NCBI GenBank assembly: GCA_030323885.1
Contig: CM059186.1
Location: forward strand, 25,625,849-25,689,848
Direction: 5' to 3'
Length of the DNA stretch: 64,000 nucleotides
Origin: Branchipolynoe longqiensis
Lineage: Eukaryota > Annelida > Polychaeta > Phyllodocida > Polynoidae
Shown: in pieces, positions 51,113 through 62,035 of the stretch
Numbering within the stretch: the stretch's first letter is position 1
Layout: the number at the start of each line of letters is the position of its first letter
Made by a program: the position numbers and the translations under genes
The notes under the pieces: generated by a model
The model's database searches: none
The model's input: the letters and a program-made list of their open reading frames with translations, nothing else
What the model was told of the DNA's origin: nothing

Positions 51113-51783
51113 TGATGTGTGTGCACTGTGATATTTTTGTACTGTGGTCTAACCATTTGTGAAATGTACTGTGATATATAAAAATGTGATACGTACAAAT
51201 GTGACATCTCGTTTGGTTTAAATGAAAGGTATCAATCTGTTGTTGATATTGAATCCAAATTTACATGTCAGTTATTATTTTGGGTGGGGAAGATTACTTC
51301 CAGGGGAATAAAGATTACTTTATTGTTTAAAGGGCACTCTTTACACTGACAAATTTACATGTCTGTTATAAATTTGGGTGGGGAAGATTACTTTATGGGG
51401 AAGATTGTGTTTTAGGGACAAAGTTACATGTCAGAATAGTTTTATTAAGTATGCCAAATGGGCAAAGTCATACGTAGCTACTTTAGGGTAGGCGTAATTA
51501 CGCGAGTCCTATGCTAAGCCGATGCTAAGGTTTCGCTATGCTGACAGCGCGCACTCTGGAGGCTCGTTAGCCTTATGTTGGGCCTTTTTTGGGGGGGATG
51601 TTTTAACTCATTGAGACACGTTACAACTATGTTGGACCGATGTTTCGCCTACGTCCACTATGTTGCACTGATGTCCAAATTGGCCCTGCAACGCCGAGAA
51701 TTTCTACATATCTCAACGTAAATAAGTGATTTCGATGTTCCCCACTCGCTGGTCCATTACGTCGTAGTATGACAGGGGTATTA

Positions 51784-53411
51784 AGTTGCAATTGACCATT
51801 AGGCTTGTTTACATTCATGACATTAACTTCTATGCTATTGTTATGCTGTGTATGTAGCCTGGATACCTGTTTATGGTTACGCTGAGGCATAGTTACTTTG
51901 GGCCACTAGCACGCTTGTTGTCATGTCGTGAATTATTTATGTTGCACTGTAACATCCACCATATGCATAATATGTACAATATGCATGATATGGCAGCCTC
52001 ATTTTGATAAGTATTTAATATATGAGTTGTTCTCAGAAAAGGTTGTCCATGATGGGTAACTCAGTTTGAAAGCTCATAATATTATTGTTTTTCATGAAAT
52101 CGACCAATTTGCATTTGTGTCAGCATGTTGGTATGATAAAGAGATAATCTAAACAAAACCATTGACTTCTGGGGTTTAGTTTCTTGGTATATTGACAAAT
52201 TATGCAAAACTGAAGTGTTAAATACATGGCTGATTTGTGACATGCTGAATAGTCTGGGAAGCAGAATGTGATTACATGCAACAAATGCTATAATCTGGGA
52301 TAATTACACTACTAAGCTCTTTGTAAGCCCTGTTTCTACTACTTAGGGTACAACTTATACTTTCTCCCTTCATATGTAGTAAATTATTAACATGTTAAAC
52401 TTGCTGTAATGGTCATTTCACTTTGTGTCCACTTTGAATAGAAACTTTCAAATTCCCTTTGCACTGGTAAGCACATGTGCTGGAAACTACTTTTACACAA
52501 CATTGTCAGGAGTGACTTCTACAAAATACACATATATATACATTTTGCTTAAACACTACTAATGTAATCATATTTTAAAAGATTGATAAGTGTTTAGTTT
52601 GAAAATGGTGTCCTGAAATGACCGTACATCAGAAAAGAATAATAACCTTTGAAATCAATGTATTGGGTACTATTTCTTAAGCATATTAATAGGAGAAAAT
52701 CAGCGGACTTGGAAAGAAGCAAAGTTTACAGGAGAACAAAGGTTACAGCAACAATCATGAATTAACAATGAATATTGCTCTTTTGCAGCTATTGGTTGGG
52801 GTCCATGTAACAACCGTAATATCATGCCAGCTGATACTTCCATGACCCCCTGCAAAAAAGGATTGGGTCACCTATCTTTTCCCCCTCAAAATATGTTGTG
52901 GAGGGACCATGTGTTTAACCTGTGCCATTTAGGGTTATTTGTAAAAAGTTTATTTTTGACCCATCATGTCACACATATCAAGAACCTTTTCTGAGGGCAA
53001 CCCATATACAATATATTGTATATATACACTATATATATAATATAAACAATGTGTATATTTATGATATATATAACATAATATATAATAATAAAATATTATA
53101 TCTATTATATATATTATATATATTATATATACAACATATATACTACACATAGGAGCATGTAAATACACATACACATGTCCTGGTTGTCCAACCACCCGTT
53201 TTGTGATCATACCGAGCCGTGTCTGTGATCGGTTGGTGCGATGCCCTGACCCAAGTCAATCAGCAGTGTGTTGGTGAATTGGAACAGCGCTGACTCCACC
53301 CGGTGTCCATCATACACTCCATGTGACAGAACACACAAGGATCCAGGCATAAAGTACGCCACACGAGGTGAGGGAAGGGGGCGGGTGTCTTTGACAGTTC
53401 TACTTGACTTG
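51784..53411. other. Long AT-rich stretch without recognised features
   Basis: About 1.6 kb with AT palindromes at 53000-53150. The phrase GGCAGCCTCATTTTG near 51990 also occurs near 49480, just left of the Harbinger-containing block. I see no gene, MITE pair or SINE. Confidence 0.4.
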
Positions 53412-54000
53412 ATGAGTGGTTTGTAACCTATCGGTTACAGGCTGCAGAACTGCAGCATTAGAAAATGGCAATGATAAATCGGTCTGTTTTTGGTTGAAGA
53501 GTAAACTTCTTGGGGGGGGGGGGGGGTTGTAGAAGTGGGGAGTTCTTTACAACAATAACGACAAGTCGTTGAAGCGCCACTGATTCTCTCTGGTACGATT
53601 TGAGCAGTTCACTCATGTCCGGTCGCCGATGGGTTATGAGGGGGGGGGGGAAGGTGAAATCTGCAACAAGAAGGTGGAAAGTGGAAAGTGAAACAGTGAA
53701 AAAGGAAAATGACCCCATCCGAGCAAGCGACTCCCATGATCAGGGGGAGGAGTAAGCCCAGGAGGAAAAAAAGAAGAAAGAGTAGTATTGAGGAAAAAGA
53801 AGTGAGGAGAGTTGAGTCAAAGGGTCGTGCCTCCTTGCCATGTGATGACCAGTCAGCAAGTCGGAGACACGGATGGAGTAAGAGATAGAAGGTGAAAAGC
53901 TGGTCGGCTCCCCCTGCAGGAAGTCTTTTCTGACATAATCAAGGAGGAGACCGGCACGGAGAGGTGGTAGAAGAGGTGGAGTCATGACAGCAAGTGAAAC
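53412..54000 (-). mobile_element. Retroelement-like family, reverse copy
   Basis: On the minus strand it contains the pyrimidine-rich leader, TTCCTGCAGGGGGAGCCGAC, and the diverged ORF start (SPLLQPPPPPKKFTLQPKTD, with frame breaks). It ends at the same GGTTACAAACCACTC edge as 35213 and 26558. Internal G runs (53514-53526, 53641-53651) disrupt it. Confidence 0.5.
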
Positions 54001-54110
54001 GGTGGTGTAGGGGGTGAACTCTATGTAGCAGTTATTGGTGGCTTTTTTTTCTCTTTTTTTCCCTGAGGTAGGTATATTTTCTTGGGTTGCAATTGTTATG
54101 AAACACTATA

Positions 54111-54288
54111 CAGTAACACCTCTCTAAATCTACCGTCCTTGGGACCGACTTTAAATGGTCCATTTAGGAAGGTGGTCGGTTTAGGGAGTTAGAATATGGT
54201 TACAATGGTATTGTTGGGACCCACATACAGTGATCGATATAGGGGAGTGGTTGATCTGTGGAGGTGGTCGGTTAGAGAAGTTTTACTG
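54111..54288. mobile_element. pogo-like MITE (CAGTAACACC ends)
   Basis: It starts CAGTAACACCTCTCTAAATC and ends GGTTAGAGAAGTTTTACTG, with TA on the left and CATA on the right. It shares GGGACCGACTTTAAATGGTC with 46881-47078. Confidence 0.75.
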
Positions 54289-54460
54289 CATATTTTAATT
54301 CTATTGTGCTGGTTTAAAATTTGACCAGGGTGAGCTAGTAAGTCAGTTTAAAGCTAGTAAGTCAGTTTAAGGTCTCATGTATAGAAATATTTTCTCAACT
54401 TTCTCCATCAGTGGAAGCTGGTGGTGTTGGAGAGAAGCCGGGGTGGAGATGACTCACAAG

Positions 54461-54918
54461 GGCCGTATTCGATTAAACAACTCGGGTCACCCGAGACACT
54501 TTTTGGCGCATGCGCAGGCCATACGACCTCGGGTTGCATAAACGAAGATGCTCGGGGTGGAAAAAAATGGTGGCTTAATCCAAAACTTTAAAATAACAAA
54601 AAAAACACGATATAACTACAGCAAAATAGGATTTAAAGTATTTTATGATTGCATAGTTTAGTTATATTTCCATTTCATTAATCTGGGTTATAAAAAAAAA
54701 CCACCCCATTAAAAATACATGTAGGACTTCTACAGGATGGTACCGACACACATGTGATGTCATCGCTCCTAGCACCCCCAGCCAAGAGGTGGGTTACTGT
54801 GGTCGGGTAGTTTTGCACACGGCACGTGTGTCTTTAGACTCCACTCTCAGTGTTCTATTTGAAATCCTAGTAACTCGGGTGACCCGAGTCACCCGGGCCG
54901 TCATTATCGAATACGGCC
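54461..54918. mobile_element. MITE, GGCCGTATTCGAT family, complete
   Basis: It begins GGCCGTATTCGATTAAACAA and ends TCATTATCGAATACGGCC, with AAG directly repeated at both sides (54458-54460, 54919-54921). Subterminal motifs (ACTCGGGTCACCCGAG) are palindromic. It is the reference copy for the fragments at 11526, 36274 and 40675. Confidence 0.8.
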
Positions 54919-54921
54919 AAG

Positions 54922-55607
54922 GAGAGGAGGTGCAGAATCAGGAAAAGGTGGTTGGAGTTGCTTGGGTGTAGTTCTGTTTAGGTGTGTGGAGTAGGCGGGG
55001 GAGGGGGGTGTTTCACCAAACCAAAAGTTGTTTTAGGGGGTGAATGGATCGGGAACCTAACAATAGTAACATGAACCTCACTGGCAGGCGCATGATATAC
55101 ATTTTGTTGGCGGCAGAAGGTTTCCTCCAAAGAAATATGTCAGAATGGTATGATTATGTTTGATGTCCAATACCCGATGATAAAAATCAAGGCGCTCTAG
55201 AGGCCTAGTTAAATAAAACAAGCTTTGCTTGACATACATATTGTAACCCGACCCCACACCCAAGAGGGTGTCACACAACACCCTGTGTATAGTGGTTCAA
55301 GTCGCTGAGGGACATAAACACAGGCTGCACAAAAAGAAAAGTGTTGACGGACTCCCCGAACGGACTGAGAGGGAGCTATGGATCATGCAGAAGTTTGGTT
55401 TCCTGTGGTCAGTCATCAGGCACCGGCCTGAGCCCTGCAGAACTGTAAGTACAATATCTTTTATATCATTCTGGGCATTCTGGGCATTAGCATTCTGGTA
55501 AAACCGATATAATTCTGGACAAGTTGACAAAGCGATATATTTTATTTACATTATTAATCTGGAGAAATCAGTTTATTCATTTTACTTGATATATTTGTTG
55601 TTGTTCT
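54922..55607. other. No firm feature; one exon-like block
   Basis: 55325-55449 is bounded by an acceptor-like CATAAACACAG and a donor-like AACT/GTAAGTAC. It is open in one frame (KKSVDGLPERTERELWIMQK, FGFLWSVIRH). I recognise no family and see no partner exon. Confidence 0.3.
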
Positions 55608-56328
55608 TTATTGTTGATATTTGTTGTTGTAGTTCGCATCTACAAGCACCAACAGGACCATGGAGTAAAACCCCTTGTAATTGTAATAGAGTGACCCACT
55701 CTTTGGAGGGCACCAGCTGGCGATTTGCTTCCCATCCAGAGCGTCAGAGGTATGGGGGAAGTTCCACTTCTCCAGGAATTGGTGGGGGATGGCACGCCAT
55801 CCTTGAGGTGGCACGCCATCCTGGAGGAGTCGTGGGGCAAGTCATGACCTCGTCCAGGTACTCATCGATGATGGGCTGACACACTTCACGCACGATGAGT
55901 GACTGTGTGTTGTGGGGGACCCTCCACCCGAACTTCATCGATGAGTATTTGTTCCCAGACACCAGGCGCCGCAGTGTAAGGGCGATTTTCAGCCCAAGTT
56001 CGAGCGGCACTCTGTATTTTGTGTACTTTTTGGCGATCCTGGGTCCTACTCTCACCACAATCTCGTCAAACATCTGAGGAGACATCCGCATAAAGTTGAC
56101 GAACGACGCTGGGTCCTCGCTGCGGAGCTCAACCATAAGCTTGTCTTACAACCCAAACTGTGGCCGCCTCCCGATCCAGGGTCTGACCCACATTTTCCAC
56201 TGCTGCCTCCTCCTTCTCCTATCGACATGGGCTGCCAGAATAGCGATGAGATAGAGATCTAGCTCATGCTGGTAAATGGCAACTCGGTAGTGATGCTGGA
56301 ACTGTAGATGGAGTGTAGGGACATCCAT
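55608..56328 (-). pseudogene. PIF/Harbinger transposase, N-terminal half, broken
   Basis: From ATG 56328 it reads MDVPTLHLQFQHH, a basic linker (DRRRRRQQWKMWVRPWIGRR), then a TAA stop at 56148-56146 where family members have an aromatic residue. It continues MVELRSEDPASFVNFMRMSP, PRIAKKYTKYRVPLE, LTLRRLVSGNKYSSMKFGW and EVCQPIIDEYLDEVM, the helix-turn-helix-like N-terminal region. A 19-base tandem duplication (near 55788-55825) shifts the frame. The catalytic region then reads WNFPHTSDALDGKQIASWCP (first Asp) and MVLLVLVDANY (second Asp). The final Glu region and C-terminus are missing. No intact HARBI1/MADF-like partner gene was seen. It is inactive. Confidence 0.88.
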
Positions 56329-56888
56329 CCTCTCTGATGACTTGAGCAGGTCAGCTGGAAGATGCCCGGTGGTGCCTTGATATACCGACCGCCAACACGC
56401 TGGTGACACATTCGCAATATGCTGGCGATACGCTGGCGATATGCGGGCGATACACTGGCGATACACGAGGGGCATGCTCACATATGCTAGGGGTACGCTT
56501 GCGTACGTTAATGGAACATTGGGAGTACGTTATATACGTCAGAGACATGCGAAGGGTGCCGGTTGAACGTATGGCTAACGTATACCAACCTGCCCCAACA
56601 TATCCCTAATGTACTGTTAACGTATGCTGACGTACCCCTAACGTACACGTAGCGTATGTGGAACATACGAGCCACACATCAAGACACATTGGAAATTTTG
56701 AGCATGCACACAATATTTTCAGAGCCTTGATGCGCGGGGACATAAGACGACGTATAATGACATATCCAGAATGTATGCGACATATACCCAATGTATATGT
56801 AACGTATGACGACGTACGCCAATGTGTTGGTCGAAAATCACATACTTTGGTGCACGTTGAGGCGATACTTCATAGTGTGACAGCCCCT
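55608..56888 (-). mobile_element. PIF/Harbinger element with transposase, 3' side lost
   Basis: The 5' terminus on the minus strand is AGGGGCTGTCACACTATGAA, ending at 56888 with TAA at 56889-56891. A roughly 560-base region rich in CGTATG/CATACG motifs precedes the transposase start at 56328. No matching second terminus was found to the left, so the element is truncated or rearranged beyond about 55608. Confidence 0.75.
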
Positions 56889-56891
56889 TAA

Positions 56892-57847
56892 CGTATGGTC
56901 ATTCTGACATATTTCTTTGGAGGAAACCCTCTGCTGCCATATAGGCTACTCTTTTCGATAAGCAGCAAGGGTCTTTCATATGCACTTTCTCACAGATAGG
57001 ATAGCGCATACCACAGCCTTTCATGAACCAGTTGTGGACCACTGGTTGGAACGGTAAATGGAAAAAAAATAGAAACTAGGCATAGTGCTACATGTTTCCA
57101 TTTCTGCCTCTCAACTTATTGCACAACCAAGTTGCATTCTATTTTACCATCCTAGCCATATTTAACCAGTCAAATGGGCAAATGAATAAATCCAAGGGAA
57201 ATTAGTATTAATTTAAAAGTTAGTTTGATATATTTGAACTATTTTGAATGGAAAGAAAACTAAAAAAAGTTGATATATTTTAACTATTAATTTGTCAATG
57301 AATGAAAGAAAACTAAGAAAGAAAGTTTATAAATAAAAATTTTATTTTGGATGAATATAAGAAAAGTAAGAAAAAAGTTGATATACTTGGACTATTTTGA
57401 ATGAATCAAACAACGTTGTTTAAAAAAAAAGTTGTCTATAGTTTTCTAATAATGCCGAGCGCCTGGCTAGGAAACAAAGACAAAAACAGTAGGACTAGAT
57501 GATATCCGTGAGTGATGACAGGCAATGGTGGTGTGATGACCAAAGAGGAGAGGTCCCGAGGTTACTCCCTGTTACCTCAAACCGGCGGGAACCAGCGCCT
57601 CGTACACACACATCAGCCACGCACATACAGCAGGTCAGTTGGACAAGTCCCCGCTTTGCACTTTGCATATGACCGTAGCAAAGATCTGATCAGCATGTTA
57701 ATCAATATCAACCTACTTACTCTAAAGATAAACCCAACCTAAGATTATTTGAATATCATTTCAGAAACCAAAAGCGCCCCATACCCCCCGCCCCCCGCCC
57801 GCCTCCACCACCCTTCTAACAAACAGTATGTCGCTTCTGGATCTAAG
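56892..57847. other. No gene recognised
   Basis: At 57215-57415 a degenerate repeat of about 70-80 bases occurs (GAAAGAAAACTAA and GTTGATATATTTTAACTAT). At 57448-57474 a scrap of SINE body (AATGCCGAGCGCCTGGCTAG) is present. Nothing else is assignable. Confidence 0.4.
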
Positions 57848-58108
57848 TTCGGTTTGTTTGTTGTTGTTTTACCTCCTAACAATATATAAGGTCATATCAG
57901 GATGGGTAGGCTCATGGTGACTTTATAGCACTGCCCCATGGAGAGATCAGGCGGCCAGCATCATGACCTCATATTCCAGTCAAATTATCCTGACACTGTG
58001 CTAACCAGTCCTTGACCTATCCTATTAATGCTGAGCACCAGTTTAGATAACAACAAATATGCATTTTATAACTCATTAGGTTGATTCGGTTAGGATTCGA
58101 ACTCATTA
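57848..58108 (-). mobile_element. tRNA-SINE, reverse orientation, diverged
   Basis: Tail (TTGTTGTTGTTTTACCTCC), shortened body and B-box region (TTAGGATTCGAACTC). The head beyond the B box is missing. Confidence 0.7.
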
Positions 58109-58301
58109 GTTTGGAATATCTTTGATGAAATGTGGAGCAATTCGAAATGAAAGAACCCGAAATAATTTTGACAAGCTTGCCAAAATACCGGTAGTTGTGA
58201 CCCACATTCCCATATCATGATAGCCACGTGATGCAGGCTGACAACACAGCATCTTAGTAGAGAATCAAATCAATCCTTTAATTATCATCAGTTTGGTAAT
58301 A

Positions 58302-58831
58302 CAGTATAACCCTGTTAAACTAAACTTGAAGTGACCCTAGACATTTCTTTGGATTAACCGATCATTGGTTTAACCAAGCTTTGGCTTCGAGTTTGACTTG
58401 GCTTTGGCAAAAATGCAGGTGCATTCTGAACGTAATATACAATGTATGTGGACACTTTGGTTATTGTTTTTTATTTATATACATTATAACCCCGTTAAAC
58501 CAAGCTTGGTTAACCCAAACGATCGGTTAATCCAAACTTATTTGGAGCAGTGAATAGATTTGTGCCTGGCAAAATACTAACATTTATCATATAAAAAAGT
58601 TGGTGGAGTCTCAGATGACCTTATAACCACATGAAAGTTTGGTTTAACCGTAAGGGAAGTGGTGTGGTGTCCGAAAATTCTGTTTGGATTAACCTATAGT
58701 TTGGATTAACCGACTTTGGTTTAACCAACTTCTTTATATGATAAATGGTAGTATTTTGCCAGGCCGCCGAAAAAAGTTTGGATTAACCGATCATTTGGTT
58801 TAACCAAGCTTGGTTTAACGGGGTTATACTG
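58302..58831. mobile_element. TA-flanked pogo-like element (CAGTATAACCCYGTTAAAC)
   Basis: It starts CAGTATAACCCTGTTAAACT and ends GGTTTAACGGGGTTATACTG, with TA on both sides. A second, inner start (ATTATAACCCCGTTAAACC near 58484) lies in the same direction as the left end. The same arrangement exists in the copy at 62036-62540. It has no coding capacity. Confidence 0.8.
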
Positions 58832-58833
58832 TA

Positions 58834-59459
58834 TATAGTAGTACAACAATATCTGCTTGGAGTGTATAGGATAGCCTGTTTCTGATTGGCTGTCCTCCCA
58901 TTGGCTGTAGGGCTCCACACATATATGGTTGACAGCCCCAGATAGAGCTGCGAGAGACTGCTCCCCCACGCCCACACCCACATCCATCAACACACACTGG
59001 CCTGTTTGCTGGCTGGAGATATTCTTATCTGTCTGTGTTAACCCTGTGCCAGCTGTGTCCCTGTAGTTCCAATAACCCTTTCTTGTATCTTGCCTTATAA
59101 TAGGAGAATTCTACATGGTGTATGGTTTCTTCAAAGTAGATGGGCCAAAGGATGTGCTTATAATTAAAGATTCACTCATTATTAATTCAACCCAAGCCAA
59201 AATCATTAGTGAGTCTATCAATATCTAAGATGATCAAATCTAGCTTAAGTCTTTTCTTTTAGAAAACATAATGCTTTCATCGGCCTATGCAAATTTACAA
59301 ATGACTCAAACTTTCTGCTCTTCTGCAGGGTTGGTGCTCATTATCTCGCCAGATTGGCAGTGATGGAGTGTTGGTGTGCTTTCATGACCACCCTTTTGGT
59401 AAGCAATCAAGTCGTTAGCAACTAACTACTTACAGTGAAACCTTGGTTTTCAAACATAA
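58834..59459. other. Unassigned; promoter-like motifs
   Basis: CCCATTGGCTG (58897), ACACATATATGG and later TTCCAATAACCCTTTC (59069) could belong to a promoter or LTR but have no partner. A faint fragment of the TTAA-family MITE end is at about 59210-59295 (GCTTTCATCGGCCTATGC). Confidence 0.3.
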
Positions 59460-60080
59460 TTTGTTGTTGTTGTACGTTAGTTGATTAAGCAGGGGAAATT
59501 TCAATCTTCACCATTCCACTGCTCCTTGTCCTATCCTAGTAATAGGAGGGTGCGCGTTCACGTCACTTCCGGTGGACGCGGTGAAAACAAACTAGCGTTT
59601 TGTTTTATTTACATTCGCAATAATGCCAAATTTCACTTATTGAGTAAGTTATGCTCCTAAATAACATTATTTCAACAGAATTAGATCGTAGCAGTGAATA
59701 TATTTGTGCTTTTTGTTTTATTTGCATTCGGTGGCGGCCTTAATATCGCTCGGATTTGGAGTTTAATTTGACTGAATTTCACTTATTGAGAAAGTTATAC
59801 TCCCAAATAACATTATTTCTGCCTATTCTGAATATTTATGGTTAAAAATAACAGAATTAGATCGTAGCAGTGAATAGATTTGTGCTTTTTGTTTTATTTA
59901 CATTCGCTTCAATGCTGTGACTGCCATTGTTTTCACTGCCTCGAATAGTTGCTAGGGCGCGCTGCACTAAGTACCCGGATGTCCGCGCCCTGCTATGCCG
60001 AGTGCCAGGCTAGGTAGCGATAAGTAAAATTTGTCAAGTCTGTGGTTTGACTCGCCCAGCGTTCGAACTCGGGATCATTC
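59460..60080 (-). mobile_element. tRNA-SINE with type 2 tail, split by an insertion
   Basis: The plus-strand tail block (TTGTTGTTGTTGTACGTTAG, ATTAAGCAGGGGAAATTTCA, CCATTCCACTGCTCC) matches 12365-12470, not the common tail. The body stops at CCTATCCTAGTAAT (59543). The remainder (ATGCCGAGTGCCAGGCTAGG to GTTCGAACTCGGGATC) resumes at about 59994. Confidence 0.7.
59544..59993. mobile_element. 450-bp insertion inside the SINE
   Basis: It begins AGGAGGGTGCGCGTTCACG and ends GGATGTCCGCGCCCTGCTA; only about 10-12 terminal bases pair. The interior contains two copies of TTATRCTCCYAAATAACATT and three of TTGTGCTTTTTGTTTTATTT-like blocks, plus sequence like the core of the GGCCATATGC family (ATATCGCTCGGATTTGGAG). 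Confidence 0.55.
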
Positions 60081-60312
60081 CTAAATGTTGTTTGTAAACC
60101 GATTTGTTTGTAAACCGAAACTCCAAAACATTCCGGCGAAATTGTACAAGGAGCCTGACTATGCAGCTTTAATTTTCAAATATTTGTCCAGACTTGGTGT
60201 CAAGCAAACTAATGTTTCATGGGAGGTCAGTTGTTTCGCAGAAGCCAGCTATCAATCATTAATCTCCGTTGCTATGCGACGTACGTGATGTCCTTGCCGC
60301 TGTTGGCCCCCA
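60081..60312. other. No recognised feature
   Basis: A 67-codon open frame here has no recognisable domain. Confidence 0.3.
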
Positions 60313-61264
60313 GGGGCCATATGCATGGAGCAGTGTTAGAGAGCCAAACCGCGTTTAGGGAGGGATTTCTGGTTTAGCGCCGAAAAGTTGGTATGCATGG
60401 AGCAGTGTTAGGCCTAACACCGCGCGTTTAAACTAGGTTAAGCTAAACCAGAAAAAAGCTGGTTTACAGGCGATGTTAGTTATCAAATCTATTCAATGCG
60501 ATCATATTTAACAGAATTTGCTACCAAATAAGTGAAATTTGACCAATTTAACCCTAAATTCGAAGCGTTATTAAGGCTACCGCCGCAATGGCGGCGATAT
60601 TAATAGTTATATTTTCGAATCGACGAACGTAAAGTAAACAAATCGCCGCCGTCGCGACCGCTGCGTCGACGTCGACATCCATACTGGCCGACGTCTACGC
60701 ATTGGCGTCAGTGTATTAGCGATTTGTTTACTTTACGCTCGTCGATTTGACAATATGAATAACGCCGCCAATGCTGCGGCTACATTAATATCGTTTCGAA
60801 TTTAGGGTTAAATTGATAAGATTTCACTTATTGCGTATGTAATTCTGTTAAATATGACAGCATTTAATAGATTTGGGCGCAAGAAATTCCCGCCGATTCG
60901 GCGGCGACGGCGGCGGCGATTTGTTTACATTACGTTCGTCGATTCGAAAATATAACTATTAATATCGGCGCAAATGCGGCTGCTGCGTTAATATCGCTTC
61001 GTTTTTAGGGTTGATTTGCTTAAATTTCACTTATTGCGTATGTAATTCTGTTAAATATGATCGCATTCAATAGATTTGAGCTAAATATATGGATACAAAT
61101 GCAGAGGGATTTCCCAAATCTATAAATAGATTCACGTTTATCTATCACTCACCGTTTAGACCGCCATGCATACCGTTTCGATGCCGCCGATAAACGGTGA
61201 TAGCTATACGGTGTTAGATGGATAACACCACACGCCTCTAACACTGCTCCATGCATATGGCCCC
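60313..61264. mobile_element. Large inverted-repeat element, GGCCATATGCATGGAGCAG family
   Basis: It begins GGGGCCATATGCATGGAGCA and ends TGCTCCATGCATATGGCCCC, an exact inverse over at least 28 bases. The 952-bp interior holds successive copies of the family core (GAAGCGTTATTAAGGC, TTCACTTATTGCGTATGTAA, AATCGACGAACGTAAAG and inverses), so it is an expanded, multiply palindromic version of the elements at 10169 and 31547. It has no coding capacity. Confidence 0.85.
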
Positions 61265-61360
61265 AGGTGGCGCTAGTGTGCCCTGCAAGCAGCCTGGAGT
61301 GCCCACGCCTGGTGAAGCTCTGGGAGGCAGAGGCGAACCTATGCATGGACCCCTTCAGCC

Positions 61361-61823
61361 GGCTTCCGATGAACCGGAAGTCAACCATGGAGGAGAGGTG
61401 CTGGTACGTGTGCATACGAAGGGTTCAAGCGCAAATACAGTGTTTGTACAGTGTCGGATTATCCAACTTTCATCGGATATTCATGTATTTGTCAGATAAA
61501 GTCAGATTTACGATAATTTTGAAATATATTTAGACGAATCCATCAGATTTTGTCCAAAAATAATGCAAATATTATTGAGTATCTGGTTGGTTGGCTTCTG
61601 ACGCACCGGAAGTCAACCATGGAGGGGAGGTGCTGGGACGTGTGCATATGAAGGGTTCAAGTGCAAATACAGTGTTTGTACAGAGTCGGATTATCCAACG
61701 TTCATCGGATATGCAGGTATTTGTCAGATAAAGTCAGATTTTCGATAATTTTGCATTATAATTAGATGAATCCATTGGATTTTCTCCAAAAATAATCCAA
61801 AAATTATTTTAAGTACTGGAGGA
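61361..61823. repeat. Two-unit tandem duplication, period about 232 bp
   Basis: The blocks from 61361 and 61593 share ACCGGAAGTCAACCATGGAG, GAAGGGTTCAAGYGCAAATA, ATTTGTCAGATAAAGTCAGA and TCCAAAAATAAT, with moderate divergence. Confidence 0.85.
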
Positions 61824-62035
61824 AAATTAAGATTTTGGTTGCACAAATGGCCAAAATTCAGATTCTATAATCCTTCAAATTCCTTGCCTTATACAAGTAG
61901 GATTGTTATTTCTGCCTTGGTACAAACACAATCCGGGCCTAAATGAAACCACGACAAGCACATTTGAGCTGAAGCTGCCATCATTCCGATAATCAAATCC
62001 ATTTTTTTTGGCTCAAAAGCTGCTACATCCCTATA

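Larger units (their letters stand above)
50135..51780 (+). mobile_element. PIF/Harbinger element, internally deleted, 1.65 kb
   Basis: It begins TGGGGCTGTCACACTATGGC and ends CGTCGTAGTATGACAGGGGTA, between TTA repeats (50132-50134, 51781-51783). It contains a TATA box, a start codon and the C-terminal part of a Harbinger transposase, so it is a deletion derivative of an autonomous element. It links the CCTGTCACA-ended MITEs of this window to PIF/Harbinger. Both subterminal regions carry TACGTCGAGATACGT-type motifs. Confidence 0.88.

Noticed and set aside
49479..52012. Direct repeat GGCAGCCTCATTTTG at 49479 and 51990 as a target duplication of a large insertion
   Set aside because: The match is only about 24 bases with AT-rich flanks, and the Harbinger element within has its own TTA duplication at other coordinates.
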